A stretch of DNA of 64,000 nt. Source: Bacteroidales bacterium (GTDB lineage: Bacteria; Bacteroidota; Bacteroidia; Bacteroidales; UBA932). Of this stretch, positions 44,510-54,185 are shown piece after piece. Made by a program: the position numbers and the translations under genes. The notes below the pieces were generated by a model. The model was not told the DNA's origin and did no database searches. It saw only the letters and a list, made by a program, of their open reading frames with translations. The stretch is taken from positions 310,001-374,000 of the forward strand of contig WOYW01000016.1 in the NCBI GenBank assembly GCA_011620605.1, given 5' to 3'. Position 1 is the stretch's first letter, and each line of letters begins with the position of its first letter.

Positions 44510-46984
44510 ATGAAAAAGCGTTGTCTGCTTTTGCTTTTCCTGTTTTTTTTGTTTTCCGCGGCAGCTTCGGCCCTGACCCCCTCTGCTTCTTCCGTACTCA
44601 GGGATAGCCGGTTCCGTACCGGTCAGCTTCCCAACGGCCTTACCTATTATATAAGGATAAATGATCTGCCAAAAGGCCAGATGCATTTTTTACTGGTGCA
44701 AAAACCGGACAGGATCCCGTTCTTCAAACAGGTTTTGACTGCCCCGGAAACCGCAGACGAAGGAATAGCGCAACTGGTACGTGCCTTGCGCGAACAGCAT
44801 GTGACTACGCCGGAAAAATACAGACCTCACCTTCAGGGTGTTATCCTGGTCGGCGCTTTTGATCCCGATACGGTTGAAATTATGCTTCGCCGGGAGCTGG
44901 GAACACTTCCCGCATCGGTGGACGTGATGCAGGCCCAGGACGTTCCTCAGGGCATTGATTCTGCACTGGCGGCACAGTCATACTCGGCAAAACCCCTTCC
45001 ACCGGTCCTCCAGGACGGGTATCCACTTGTGGAGATCGCATTTCCACTGCCGTCCCTCCCGCGGGAGATCCGTACAGGCAGCGAATATTATATTGCAGAT
45101 TTCCTTAAGTATGTTACCCGTTATGCCGCTTCAGTATCCCTGGAACCGCCGGCCTGTGTGTCTGCAGGGGATCAACTGGTATGGGCTTCGCGCATCCATC
45201 CAGACAGCCTTACCGGTGCTTTTTGCGATCTGTCGGGTGCCTGCCTGCGACTGGCCAGGGAAGGAATATCCCCGGACCTGTTCAGCCGGGCCCGGGAAGA
45301 TTACATTACGCGGGAAACATTGTTGTATGAAAACAGAGATGCCCGCACCAATGATTATTATACCCAATCCTGTATAGACCATTTTTTTGAAGGGACACCG
45401 GTCCCGTCTGCCTCGTGGAGGTACCGGTTTGTTACTGAAATGACTCCTTACGTGACCTGTGACCATGTGAACAGTTACATCAGGAGCGTTATGTTGTCCG
45501 GGGCTCCTGAAATAACCCTTTTAAAGACCGCCGGGCCGGCAGACAGCCTGATAGAGCCGGTAGCCTTTCTGCCGGAAGAATTACTGGAAGAAAGAGCCCG
45601 TCTGACGGAAGAACTTTCCGGGCTGCTTTTCCCGTTTGACGATACGTTACTCATGGACCTGGCCGCCCGGATCCTGGATATAGACCTGCGACTGCAGCTG
45701 GACAGCCTGGAACGGAACCGGGTAATTCCCGTGGTGAACGTGGACAGCCTGGAATCCCTTTTCCGCCTGGTGTGGAACAATACCCTGCTACCTCCTGCCC
45801 GGGAACGCAGAACGTATCCCCCGGATTCAACTACCAGGGGAAAAGTAGAACGTCAGATGCAAACGGCTTACAAGGGCGTTTCTGTATGGCAATTGTCGGG
45901 AGGGTCCCTGTTATACATAAGGCCGGATACGCTCTTGCGGGGCAAGGTATATTTTGCTGCCGTGGAAAGGGATCCGGAAATGTTTATGCCTTATGTTCCC
46001 CAGGATGTGTTCCGCAGGGGGAATGGTCCTTTGTTATGGAAACAGACTTCCCAGGGATTGTTGCTGGAAAGTGATACCAGGGCAGACTCGCTGGAACTGT
46101 TTCTGCAGGGCGCATCCCGCCAAATAAAGGAATTGCTGCTCTACCCGCCGATAATGCACGGTATGTGGCAGGAGCGTACAAAACATATACAAACATCCAG
46201 GGAATTGTCCCGCACCATTCTGCTGGACACCCTGCAAACCCTGCTCTTTGACCGGAAAACTCCGGGAGAACCGGATGTGCCCAAAGGCTTTGACTTTGTG
46301 TGTACCGGGGATTTCTCTCCCGATTCACTGGTTATACTTGCCGAGCAATACCTGGCCGGTATCCCCAACCAGGATATGCGTGCTGCCAATTCCGTTCTTC
46401 CCGGAGAAGGCATCCGCCGGGGATTGTACGATCATACCATAGATTTTCCCAATCCTGCCGGTGAAAGCAAAACAGCACGTTTGTATTCCGGCCCCTGTCC
46501 CTACACCCTGGAACAGTATGTTTTGTTGAAAGTACTGGACAGACTGGTGGAACAGGGTACCGACAATTCTGTGTTTGTACAGTCTTCCCTGGAATATTAC
46601 CCCAGGGGCCATTATTTCTTGTACCTGGGTTTTTATGCACAGGCAACCGATTTTGCTTACAACGAACACCGCCTGGACCAGATTCTGGCAGACCTGGCCG
46701 CCTTTGGACCCTCTGCGGAACAATTGGAAAATGCGCAGCATTCGTTATTGGTGGAACATCAGGCACAATTGCTGGACCCGGCTTTCCATTTACAAATGCT
46801 CATTTTCTATAGCCGCAGCAACAGGGACTTTGTGTCTGGGTACGAAGCTCTTGTTAACCAAACAGATATAGCTATGGTCCGGGATTTTATCCGGCAGATT
46901 ATGGAATACGGGAACGCTTCCAGGGTGGTTCTTTCAGGTGCAACAAATAATGCGAAAGATACGTCTTATCCAAAAAATCCGTAA
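44510..46984 (+). CDS. M16-like protein lacking the zinc motif (probable inactive peptidase homologue)
   Basis: 824-aa exported protein (signal cut near ASALT). It opens like Bacteroidota M16 peptidases (GQLPNGLTYYIR, ~residue 37) and soon shows YRPHLQGVILVGAFD, the strand that normally follows roughly 190 residues later. Between them only ~70 residues remain; the HxxEH site appears as GIAQLVRAL, i.e. QLVRA, with no zinc ligands. The later M16 domains remain, for example the start of another M16 half at VPKGFDFVCTGDFSPDSLVILAEQ. Starts at ATG 44510. Likely a non-catalytic scaffold or sensor, or a decayed paralogue held open. The BACON gene follows after 28 bp. Confidence 0.7.
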   Translation: MKKRCLLLLFLFFLFSAAASALTPSASSVLRDSRFRTGQLPNGLTYYIRINDLPKGQMHFLLVQKPDRIPFFKQVLTAPETADEGIAQLVRALREQHVTTPEKYRPHLQGVILVGAFDPDTVEIMLRRELGTLPASVDVMQAQDVPQGIDSALAAQSYSAKPLPPVLQDGYPLVEIAFPLPSLPREIRTGSEYYIADFLKYVTRYAASVSLEPPACVSAGDQLVWASRIHPDSLTGAFCDLSGACLRLAREGISPDLFSRAREDYITRETLLYENRDARTNDYYTQSCIDHFFEGTPVPSASWRYRFVTEMTPYVTCDHVNSYIRSVMLSGAPEITLLKTAGPADSLIEPVAFLPEELLEERARLTEELSGLLFPFDDTLLMDLAARILDIDLRLQLDSLERNRVIPVVNVDSLESLFRLVWNNTLLPPARERRTYPPDSTTRGKVERQMQTAYKGVSVWQLSGGSLLYIRPDTLLRGKVYFAAVERDPEMFMPYVPQDVFRRGNGPLLWKQTSQGLLLESDTRADSLELFLQGASRQIKELLLYPPIMHGMWQERTKHIQTSRELSRTILLDTLQTLLFDRKTPGEPDVPKGFDFVCTGDFSPDSLVILAEQYLAGIPNQDMRAANSVLPGEGIRRGLYDHTIDFPNPAGESKTARLYSGPCPYTLEQYVLLKVLDRLVEQGTDNSVFVQSSLEYYPRGHYFLYLGFYAQATDFAYNEHRLDQILADLAAFGPSAEQLENAQHSLLVEHQAQLLDPAFHLQMLIFYSRSNRDFVSGYEALVNQTDIAMVRDFIRQIMEYGNASRVVLSGATNNAKDTSYPKNP

Positions 46985-47012
46985 CTTGCATCCCCTTACG
47001 TTGGTTTACATA

Positions 47013-49562
47013 ATGAAAAAGCGTATGTTACCTATATTTAAACGGATAGTCCTGCCCGTCCTGGCATTACTGCTGAGTGGGTGTATAAATTCACGGAATG
47101 ATGAAGTACTGGTTACGCCGTATACCAAAATTGATTTTACATCAAGCAGGGAAGCCCGCGAATTTGTCATATCCTCAAATTTCCTCTGGACTATAGAAAT
47201 ATCGGATACATGGATCACCATAAATCCCATGAAGGGATACGGGGATAAAAACATAACCGTAACGGCTGCTGCCAATACGGACCTGACACCTCGTAAGACT
47301 TCCTTTTTCATAGCCGGAGAAGAGACCCGCAGGGAAATAACCATTACCCAGGCAGGGGAAGAATCGGCCCTTTCCATAGATGCCACCCAAAAAACAGTTA
47401 CCGCTGATGGAGATACGGTTTCCGTGGGGGTAACCACCAACGTGGAACTGAATGTGACCATGGAAGCAGACTGGATCACGTTTGTGGAAACAAAGACCAT
47501 CACTACAAAAAGATACATATTTAATATAAAGCCCAACACCACCCTTGAACAGCGGTCGGGTCGCATACAGTTTTCCCAGAAAAACGGCTCCCTGTCTGCC
47601 ATGCTGACTATTACACAAAACGGGGAAAATCCGAACTTTGTAATTGAAACGGAATTGGTGGAAGTGGCTGCAGGGGGTGGTGAATCAAAATTTACCGTGG
47701 TGTCCAATATTGACTGGGACGCTGCGAGCGAAACCTCCTGGATTCACATTACCGGGACGCGTCTTATGGAGACACACGACTGTGTTTTCATTGCCGATGC
47801 GAATCAGCGCGTGGAAATCCGCCAGGGTTCAATAACAGTTTTTGCCCCGGATCATCCGGAGTTGGGAGAAATGACAGTCAATGTGGAACAGGCCGGGGCC
47901 GAACCGGCTGCGGTCCTGACTCCTGAAAAACTGGACGAAATCCCTGCCGGTGGCGGCACCTATACCGTTGCCGTGGATGCCAATTTCAACTGGGAAGAGG
48001 ATCTTTCGGAAACTGCAGAATGGATATCCGGGGTAGTCCGCGTAACGGACAGATTAAAGATCAATATTGATGAAAATGACAATGTGGAAGCCAGGAGCAC
48101 CACATTGAGTATAAAACAGGAAAACGGGACGTACCGTAAAAGCATAGTCATTGAACAGCAAGCCGGTGAAAAACAGCTCTTATTGCCTTCGCAGGAAAAT
48201 ATCCCCAAAGTCCCTGCAGAAGGAGGACTGCTAGAAATTCCCGTTGTTTCCAACGTAACCTGGGAAGCCGGGGTGTCCGAAGACTGGTTGTCGGTAGTAC
48301 AGACAAAGGGTCTGGAAACAAAAACCTTATCTCTGGAAGTTACACCAAATGCAGGCATCACACAGCGCCAGGCGTTGTTGTATGTCATGACACAGGGTGA
48401 AGACGTGATCGCGGTAAGCAGGGTTATTACCCAGGAAGGCGCACAGCCACACATCACCTGTGATCCCGACACACTGGAAGCCACATCCGAAGGGGGATCC
48501 TTTACGGTCCCCGTATGGGCCAATGTGCCGTGGACCGTGCTTTCGCACCCGGCATGGGTTGAAAGCGTTGCTGTGGAAAATACAGAGGGCAATAACGGAA
48601 CCCTTACATTCAACGTCTCTCCCAACAGACAGACAACACCCCGTTCTTCAAAAATTGAACTTACCCGTACCGACGGCACCCTGACCTCTGCTCTGGTAAT
48701 CAACCAGGCTGCCGAAGCTGTGTTCGTAAATGCACAAACAGATGCCGCAACCTACCTTCACAACGAAGGCGATACCTTTACTATAACAGTGGAATCCAAT
48801 ATTGAGACAGAATGTGTAACCGATGACGGTTGGATCATAAATACGGAAAAAACCACTCAGAACAGGACCACGGTCTGGACCTTTGAAGCGTTGCCCGTTC
48901 CAACTGTAAACAACCGGTACGCCACCGTACAGGTCCGGGAAAAGGGAACAGACCAGGTATACCACTCCTTTGACCTGGCACAGGGCGGGGCGCGTATAGC
49001 CCTGAGGGACAGCGCGGCCCTGGTGCGTTTCTATAACAACATGAAAGGCGCCAACTGGAGGGATACACATTTATGGAACCTTCAGCTGCCGGCCAATTTG
49101 TGGCCCGGGGTAACGCTGGAAACGGCCGTTCGGAACGGCGCCCTGTATGTGAAAAAACTGGAGTTGTCCGACGGGCGTCTGGAAGGTTCCGTGGGTGACG
49201 GAACCAATAAAGATCCTCTTTCCGAACTCACATATCTGGAAAAGCTGGATCTGTCAGATAACAGCGGAATAACCGGGTGGCTTCCGGTTTCCTGGAAAGA
49301 TTTGAACAATTTGGAATCCATAAATCTGGACAATTGCAACCTGACCAATTTCCTGCTCCTGGGATACAACATACCGCCCCATTACGGCGCGGGGTTGAAA
49401 AACCTTACGGAATTCATCATCCGTAACAACCTGCTAAACGGTGTGATACCACAGGAAATTGTTGATCATCCACATTTTGAAACGTGGAATTTTGAACAGA
49501 ACATGCAACCCCAGAAAGGAACTAATGAATTGAGTTTGCCAAATGAACCTTCCGACCTTTGA
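47013..49562 (+). CDS. Seven-BACON / leucine-rich-repeat lipoprotein
   Basis: 849-aa lipoprotein (lipobox in LLLSGC). Seven tandem BACON-type repeats of about 85-90 residues (~40-660), each with a ...SNxxWxxxxSxxWI... opening strand and an ITQxGE-like end, followed by a C-terminal LRR domain (~660-849) opening with MKGANWRD. The last LRR closes with IPQEIVDHPHFETWNF, the same kind of HPxW/FxxW cap as in the 1225-aa protein at 11.7-15.4 kb. Start ATG 47013 is chosen over 46938, which lies inside the M16-like gene. Probably surface-exposed and glycan- or protein-binding. Confidence 0.82.
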   Translation: MKKRMLPIFKRIVLPVLALLLSGCINSRNDEVLVTPYTKIDFTSSREAREFVISSNFLWTIEISDTWITINPMKGYGDKNITVTAAANTDLTPRKTSFFIAGEETRREITITQAGEESALSIDATQKTVTADGDTVSVGVTTNVELNVTMEADWITFVETKTITTKRYIFNIKPNTTLEQRSGRIQFSQKNGSLSAMLTITQNGENPNFVIETELVEVAAGGGESKFTVVSNIDWDAASETSWIHITGTRLMETHDCVFIADANQRVEIRQGSITVFAPDHPELGEMTVNVEQAGAEPAAVLTPEKLDEIPAGGGTYTVAVDANFNWEEDLSETAEWISGVVRVTDRLKINIDENDNVEARSTTLSIKQENGTYRKSIVIEQQAGEKQLLLPSQENIPKVPAEGGLLEIPVVSNVTWEAGVSEDWLSVVQTKGLETKTLSLEVTPNAGITQRQALLYVMTQGEDVIAVSRVITQEGAQPHITCDPDTLEATSEGGSFTVPVWANVPWTVLSHPAWVESVAVENTEGNNGTLTFNVSPNRQTTPRSSKIELTRTDGTLTSALVINQAAEAVFVNAQTDAATYLHNEGDTFTITVESNIETECVTDDGWIINTEKTTQNRTTVWTFEALPVPTVNNRYATVQVREKGTDQVYHSFDLAQGGARIALRDSAALVRFYNNMKGANWRDTHLWNLQLPANLWPGVTLETAVRNGALYVKKLELSDGRLEGSVGDGTNKDPLSELTYLEKLDLSDNSGITGWLPVSWKDLNNLESINLDNCNLTNFLLLGYNIPPHYGAGLKNLTEFIIRNNLLNGVIPQEIVDHPHFETWNFEQNMQPQKGTNELSLPNEPSDL

Positions 49563-49601
49563 AAATACAAGGGTTACCAACAAGTTTTCAACAAAAAATG
49601 T

Positions 49602-49631
49602 TTTGCGGTTTCAAATAATCGTTTAACTTTG
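49602..49631 (+). promoter_or_regulatory. Canonical Bacteroidota promoter of the coiled-coil lipoprotein gene
   Basis: -33 TTTG (49602-49605, in TTTTGC) and -7 TAACTTTG (49624-49631) with an 18-bp spacer. Leaves a leader of about 70 nt before the ATG at 49709. One of few promoters in the window with a clear -33 element. Confidence 0.65.
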
Positions 49632-49708
49632 CATTTATATATATCATAGCCAAAAAGTGAAATTTTATAACTTCTAAAAACTTTTGTTTAACTTAAAATT
49701 TTTAATGC

Positions 49709-52700
49709 ATGAAAAAATTTTTGAAATGGAGTGCAGCCTTTTTAGTACTGGGTGTACTCGCCGTAGGCTGTATTAAGAATGAGCCCAGCCCAGGCATTGA
49801 AGCCATGCGTAATGCAAAGGCCTCCTTGCTGAATGCTCAAGCTGCTCTTACACAGGCCAAGGTACAGGTTGAAGCCGCCAACGCTGCTTTGATCATGGCC
49901 CAGGCCGGCCTTATTCAGGCACAGGAAGCCGTTATAGCTGCCCAAGCCAGAAAAATCGATGCTGAAACCGCCCTTATTGAAGAACAAATCAAATGGGATG
50001 AAGCGTTAAGAGAATTCCATACAGAAGCATGGGCCTTAAAAATTGCTGAACTCGAAGCTCAATTGGCAGAAGAAGAAGCCAGAGTTGCTTTTGAAATTGC
50101 CAAATACGAATTACAAATTGCCAATATGCAGGCACAGATGGTTGCAGCACAAAAAGCTTATGAAGAAGCTATGTTGCTGTTCGAAAAATGGAAAATTGAA
50201 AATGCCGATGTTTTGGGGCAAGCCCTTATTGAGGAATTGGATATTCTTTCACGCCGGATTCAACGAGTTATCATTGCCCTTGGAAGAAGGCAAGTTGATT
50301 TAGACTACGCAAAAGCACAATACCTTTGGTATGTAAACGTAGAATATCCGGAAGAAACATCTCATATTATCCAGCAGATGGAAGCCAACAAAAGGCGTTT
50401 GGAATGTGAAATTGAATACCTGGCAGGCGTTGCAGAAGCTTACGATGCTTTGTATAACGAATACCACGGGGATTTCGATGCTCTAATTGCCGGTTTCCAG
50501 GAGACGATCAACACTCTTCGTGCAGAGATAGCAGAATTGGAATTGGCTTTCATTCAACTTCAGGAAGAATGGTTGTTGTTTGATCACGATGCTCTGGCTG
50601 CTGCCAATACTGCTCTGACAAAAACACGTACAGTAGGTATTGCAGGAGTCTTTTCCGATGGTGGTGACGACCCCAATATCCACGTGAATAACGGTAATTA
50701 TAGGCTTACTAAATGGGGTTGGAACTCTTCACCCAGCATGTTCTACATAATGCAACGGGATATGGATGTGATCGAAGACACTCGTTCCGAATTTGAAGAT
50801 CAGGGTTCAGGCATCATTGAAGACAACATTGCTGCTAAAAAGACAGCCGCCGACGCTGCTGTTGCAGCCTATACTACCAACTGGACCGATTGGCAGAAAT
50901 ATTACAAAGAAGTTCAACCTGCTGGTGGAGCACGTTACGTTGCCTGGCAAACTGCCTGGAATGAATGGAAAGCCGACAAGGATGAATACGATGCCCACCT
51001 GGATATATACGGTGACATGTACGAAGAAGCCGAAGATCTGATAGAAGAATACATGTACTACCTTAACGGCATTATTACCGTTGAAGACGGATTGATCGTA
51101 TTGCCTACCAATGCGAATCTCTCAAAAGTACTAGGCGGGATTAATTTTAATGCCGGCAACTTGGCAAGCTTTATTTTTGGCGCGAACGGTCAGGCTGTTA
51201 TTGATCTGATAAATACGATCATGGTAATGCTTGAGATCCCAGGTCAGATGGATGCCATCGTAACCAACCTGAAAGCCATTATGGACGGAACCCACGATGA
51301 AGGATGGCCCGCTTTCTGGGATCATGCCACTAATTGGACCTATAATACCACATCAGGGATTCCTCCTTATAAAGATATCATGCGCAAAGTGTATGAGAAT
51401 TCCAACCGTGAACTTACCGATATGACCAAGGAAGAATGGTCTACATGGTTGTTCCTATACTGGTTGTTCCAGGAGCGGTCAGTTGAAATTGGTCTGGAAG
51501 GTGCAGGAACCGTGATTACTATCAACTCAGCCGGTTACACCGACGCTGCTGTAGAGGTCCTGGAAGATTTCTTTGGAGAACTGGCTCGTACCGCTTATGA
51601 CGGTTATATGGTAGGCCCCAGCACTAGCGCTATTGTTACTGCGATCAATGCATACTATACTGCCGTAGAAGGTTTGGGCAACCTGGAAGAAGCTATGTTT
51701 GAACCTTTCAACAGGGTATGGAAAGCCAAAAAATATACTTTCAACTCCAAAGGTGTTATTGATGGTGATGTTGACTGGTCTTGGGATGATGCTTTGGGCA
51801 ATGTAACTCAAAAACCAGCCATTAAATCGGTTTATGTAACACCTTCCACCTATAACCCTCCCACATATATTGATACTCTTGATGATGGTCAAACTCAACC
51901 AGATCCTGAAGATGTTAATCAATTCCATTTCATGTTAGAGGCCTACCAAAACCAAACAAAACCTACTCCATCACTTGATTTTGACATTACTTACCTGGAT
52001 GAAAGTTGCGATTTGTATGTTTCTTACGCCGCTCTTAAGGATGCAGGTGCAGAATGCTTGTCACAATGGTCAAAATGGGTAGGAGACATGCGTCTCTGGC
52101 AATGGACAAATGTAGGTAAGGTCGGTTATAACTATATTAAGAAGGGTCACTATTTCTTTGCTATTCATGAAACCATTGATTACCAGGCATACCAGGATAC
52201 ATACAACCGCGTGCTGAATGGTGAATACGCAGCCCTTGTTGATAAGATACAAACCCTGTATGATGCCCAGCTGGCTGCATACTTGGAAGCCCAAGCCGTA
52301 AGAGATGCCCTCCAGGGTGAATTAACTGCAATTGAAAATGCATTAAAAGCCATAGGAGGCGTATATGATGAGGCTACTGATACATGGACTCAAACGGGTT
52401 TAATAGATAATTACGAATTGTGGATTCAATCATACGAAATTCTCATCTTGGAAGCACAGCTGGCACACAATGATGGCAACGTTGCTGAAGATGGATTGTT
52501 GGAAGCATGGAACGAGGCTAAATATGAACTCATAGAAAGTCAAAACGAACTCAATGCTATTGAGGAAGCTCTGGCAATATGGGAAGAAGGCCTTGGATTG
52601 CCCACATTCGAGGGATTCGTTAAAAATGAAACAGCCAGGTACCAGGCTAGTATTGATGCTATCTTGAAAGACATTGCTCGCTTACAGCAGAAGTTGGTTA

Positions 52701-52744
52701 TCCTGGAAGGCATACGTGCCGGACTTGTGGAAGATTATCTTTAA
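49709..52744 (+). CDS. Giant alanine-rich coiled-coil lipoprotein of unknown function
   Basis: 1011 aa; signal and lipobox LAVGC (Cys21). Residues ~28-310 are almost all helical and Ala/Gln/Glu-rich (AQAALTQAKVQVEAANAAL, then LEAQLAEEEARV), predicting long coiled coils. Residues ~310-840 form a Trp/Tyr/Asp-rich region without any fold I recognise, and ~840-1011 return to coiled coil. No repeats of known surface-layer or adhesin families. Codons favour A/T at third positions more than the neighbours do. Own canonical promoter; the barrel gene follows after 25 bp. May be a stalk or tether in the outer membrane, with the middle region as a displayed domain; this is inference. Confidence 0.75.
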   Translation: MKKFLKWSAAFLVLGVLAVGCIKNEPSPGIEAMRNAKASLLNAQAALTQAKVQVEAANAALIMAQAGLIQAQEAVIAAQARKIDAETALIEEQIKWDEALREFHTEAWALKIAELEAQLAEEEARVAFEIAKYELQIANMQAQMVAAQKAYEEAMLLFEKWKIENADVLGQALIEELDILSRRIQRVIIALGRRQVDLDYAKAQYLWYVNVEYPEETSHIIQQMEANKRRLECEIEYLAGVAEAYDALYNEYHGDFDALIAGFQETINTLRAEIAELELAFIQLQEEWLLFDHDALAAANTALTKTRTVGIAGVFSDGGDDPNIHVNNGNYRLTKWGWNSSPSMFYIMQRDMDVIEDTRSEFEDQGSGIIEDNIAAKKTAADAAVAAYTTNWTDWQKYYKEVQPAGGARYVAWQTAWNEWKADKDEYDAHLDIYGDMYEEAEDLIEEYMYYLNGIITVEDGLIVLPTNANLSKVLGGINFNAGNLASFIFGANGQAVIDLINTIMVMLEIPGQMDAIVTNLKAIMDGTHDEGWPAFWDHATNWTYNTTSGIPPYKDIMRKVYENSNRELTDMTKEEWSTWLFLYWLFQERSVEIGLEGAGTVITINSAGYTDAAVEVLEDFFGELARTAYDGYMVGPSTSAIVTAINAYYTAVEGLGNLEEAMFEPFNRVWKAKKYTFNSKGVIDGDVDWSWDDALGNVTQKPAIKSVYVTPSTYNPPTYIDTLDDGQTQPDPEDVNQFHFMLEAYQNQTKPTPSLDFDITYLDESCDLYVSYAALKDAGAECLSQWSKWVGDMRLWQWTNVGKVGYNYIKKGHYFFAIHETIDYQAYQDTYNRVLNGEYAALVDKIQTLYDAQLAAYLEAQAVRDALQGELTAIENALKAIGGVYDEATDTWTQTGLIDNYELWIQSYEILILEAQLAHNDGNVAEDGLLEAWNEAKYELIESQNELNAIEEALAIWEEGLGLPTFEGFVKNETARYQASIDAILKDIARLQQKLVILEGIRAGLVEDYL

Positions 52745-52769
52745 ACCATACGGATAAGATTTGCGTATA

Positions 52770-53624
52770 ATGATAAAAAAACTTAGCATATTTCTGATAG
52801 CTGTTCTAACGGTTGCGTCCCTGGGGGCGCAACCGGCGGAACGCTCCGGAAGTGCTGTATATGCTCCACGCGCGGGACAGTTTCAGGTCTCTGCGGTTTT
52901 AGGTGGCGGACTATACTTTGACTATCTGGATAATTTAACTCCCCTGTTGCCAAGCTATATGCCTGGTGCAGAAGTGGGCATAGATCCTACGGATAAGGGA
53001 GTGGGTTATTACCTGCAGATGGGCGATCTGAATAACAATTCGATTGCCAACATTGCCGGGATCCAGGGAAAGTATTTCGTGACCAACCGCATAGCAGTGA
53101 ACGCGATGTTTGCCATGCAAATAGACGTGACCCCCGAACGTGATTATATTGAAGGCATCGATCTGGAGAGCAGTGGTCTATTGGACCTGGGCGGCATTCA
53201 GTGGGTTGAAGGAAGACTGACCGACAAATACCTGGTAAATGTCGGAGCGGATTACTACTTCAACAACTGCAACGGCCGGCTGTTCCCCTACATCGGTTTG
53301 CTGGGCGGGTTCCAACACGCCAGGGTGCAGGCTTACCTGCCTTATACGGGTATAGAAGTATCCGTTGAAGAAGGAGGTACCGATCCCCTGGAGCTTTACG
53401 CGTTGGATAAACGTGCAGGCGAAGCATATGCAATATCCGGAGCGATCACTGCCGGTGTGGAATACAATTTCCTCCCGGGAATGAACATAGCTCTTGAGGT
53501 ACGCCCTTTCAATTATTACTATTCAGCAATCCGTATGTATGCAGACGGTCAGGAATTCAACGCATATGAAATGCAGTTCAAATTCTTTGCCTTCCCGCAA
53601 TTGAAAATAGGATTCCGTTTTTAG
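52770..53624 (+). CDS. Outer-membrane beta-barrel protein, likely partner of the coiled-coil lipoprotein
   Basis: 284 aa with signal peptide (cut after LGAQ), amphipathic strands throughout (GQFQVSAVLGGGLYF, YFNNCNGRLFPYIGLLGGFQ) and a C-terminal strand ending GFRF, the BAM-recognised aromatic end. Resembles the BT1926-type barrel family of Bacteroidota by eye. I use ATG 52770 rather than the TTG at 52761. It lies 25 bp behind the coiled-coil gene, with a terminator just after, so the two form one unit. Confidence 0.78.
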   Translation: MIKKLSIFLIAVLTVASLGAQPAERSGSAVYAPRAGQFQVSAVLGGGLYFDYLDNLTPLLPSYMPGAEVGIDPTDKGVGYYLQMGDLNNNSIANIAGIQGKYFVTNRIAVNAMFAMQIDVTPERDYIEGIDLESSGLLDLGGIQWVEGRLTDKYLVNVGADYYFNNCNGRLFPYIGLLGGFQHARVQAYLPYTGIEVSVEEGGTDPLELYALDKRAGEAYAISGAITAGVEYNFLPGMNIALEVRPFNYYYSAIRMYADGQEFNAYEMQFKFFAFPQLKIGFRF

Positions 53625-53646
53625 TAATTATTGAATCAACCATTAC

Positions 53647-53674
53647 AACCGCTCCCTTGGGGGGCGGTTTTTTT
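53647..53674 (+). terminator. Rho-independent terminator behind the barrel gene
   Basis: Stem CCGCTCCC / GGGGGCGG with a 3-nt loop (one T:G pair), flanked by AA/TT, then seven T. The next gene's -7 box TACCTTTG begins 3 bp later (53677-53684), so terminator and promoter are fused into about 40 bp. Confidence 0.9.
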
Positions 53675-53705
53675 ATTACCTTTGTGCCTGTTAATAAAGA
53701 GAATT

Positions 53706-54185
53706 ATGAAAAAGATTGTATTATTTGTGATCGTATTTGCCGGATTGGCAGCCTGCAATAACGGGGAAGATGCTCCCCGGCTGGACCTGGAAATTTCCAA
53801 AGAATTGAAAAACAATGACGAATTGAAAGAGTTTGTGCTAAAAGCAAAAGAAAACGCCAACGCACTGGCACGGGAATGTGTGAAAATGCATGAAGAAGCA
53901 CAGGAGTTCCTGGAGGTCAATTTTGATTCCCTGGGACAGGAACAGCAGGAAGCCATTGTGAAACTGGATCTGGATTACGTGGAAATGTGGTACAATTTCA
54001 ATATAAAACATACCGCCCAGACCGTGCAGTTGATGGAATACCTGAAAGACTCTTCCATTCCAAGAGAAGAAATGGTGGCAATGAGCAAAGCCATAGCTGC
54101 CATCAACCAGTTTGTACAGGATTTGAAAGAGACTTACGGGGAAGACCTGAAACTGGATCCCCATCCCGCCCCCGTAGAACTGTGA
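53706..54185 (+). CDS. Small helical lipoprotein
   Basis: 159-aa lipoprotein (lipobox GLAAC) with an almost wholly helical, acidic mature part (KELKNNDELKEFVLKAKENANALA, VKLDLDYVEMWYNF). No family recognised. The ATG at 53706 follows the -7 box TACCTTTG by 21 nt; the longer ORF-track start at 53631 would precede the promoter. The stop overlaps the GTG start of the DUF3109 gene by 4 bp, so the two are translated together. Confidence 0.78.
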   Translation: MKKIVLFVIVFAGLAACNNGEDAPRLDLEISKELKNNDELKEFVLKAKENANALARECVKMHEEAQEFLEVNFDSLGQEQQEAIVKLDLDYVEMWYNFNIKHTAQTVQLMEYLKDSSIPREEMVAMSKAIAAINQFVQDLKETYGEDLKLDPHPAPVEL

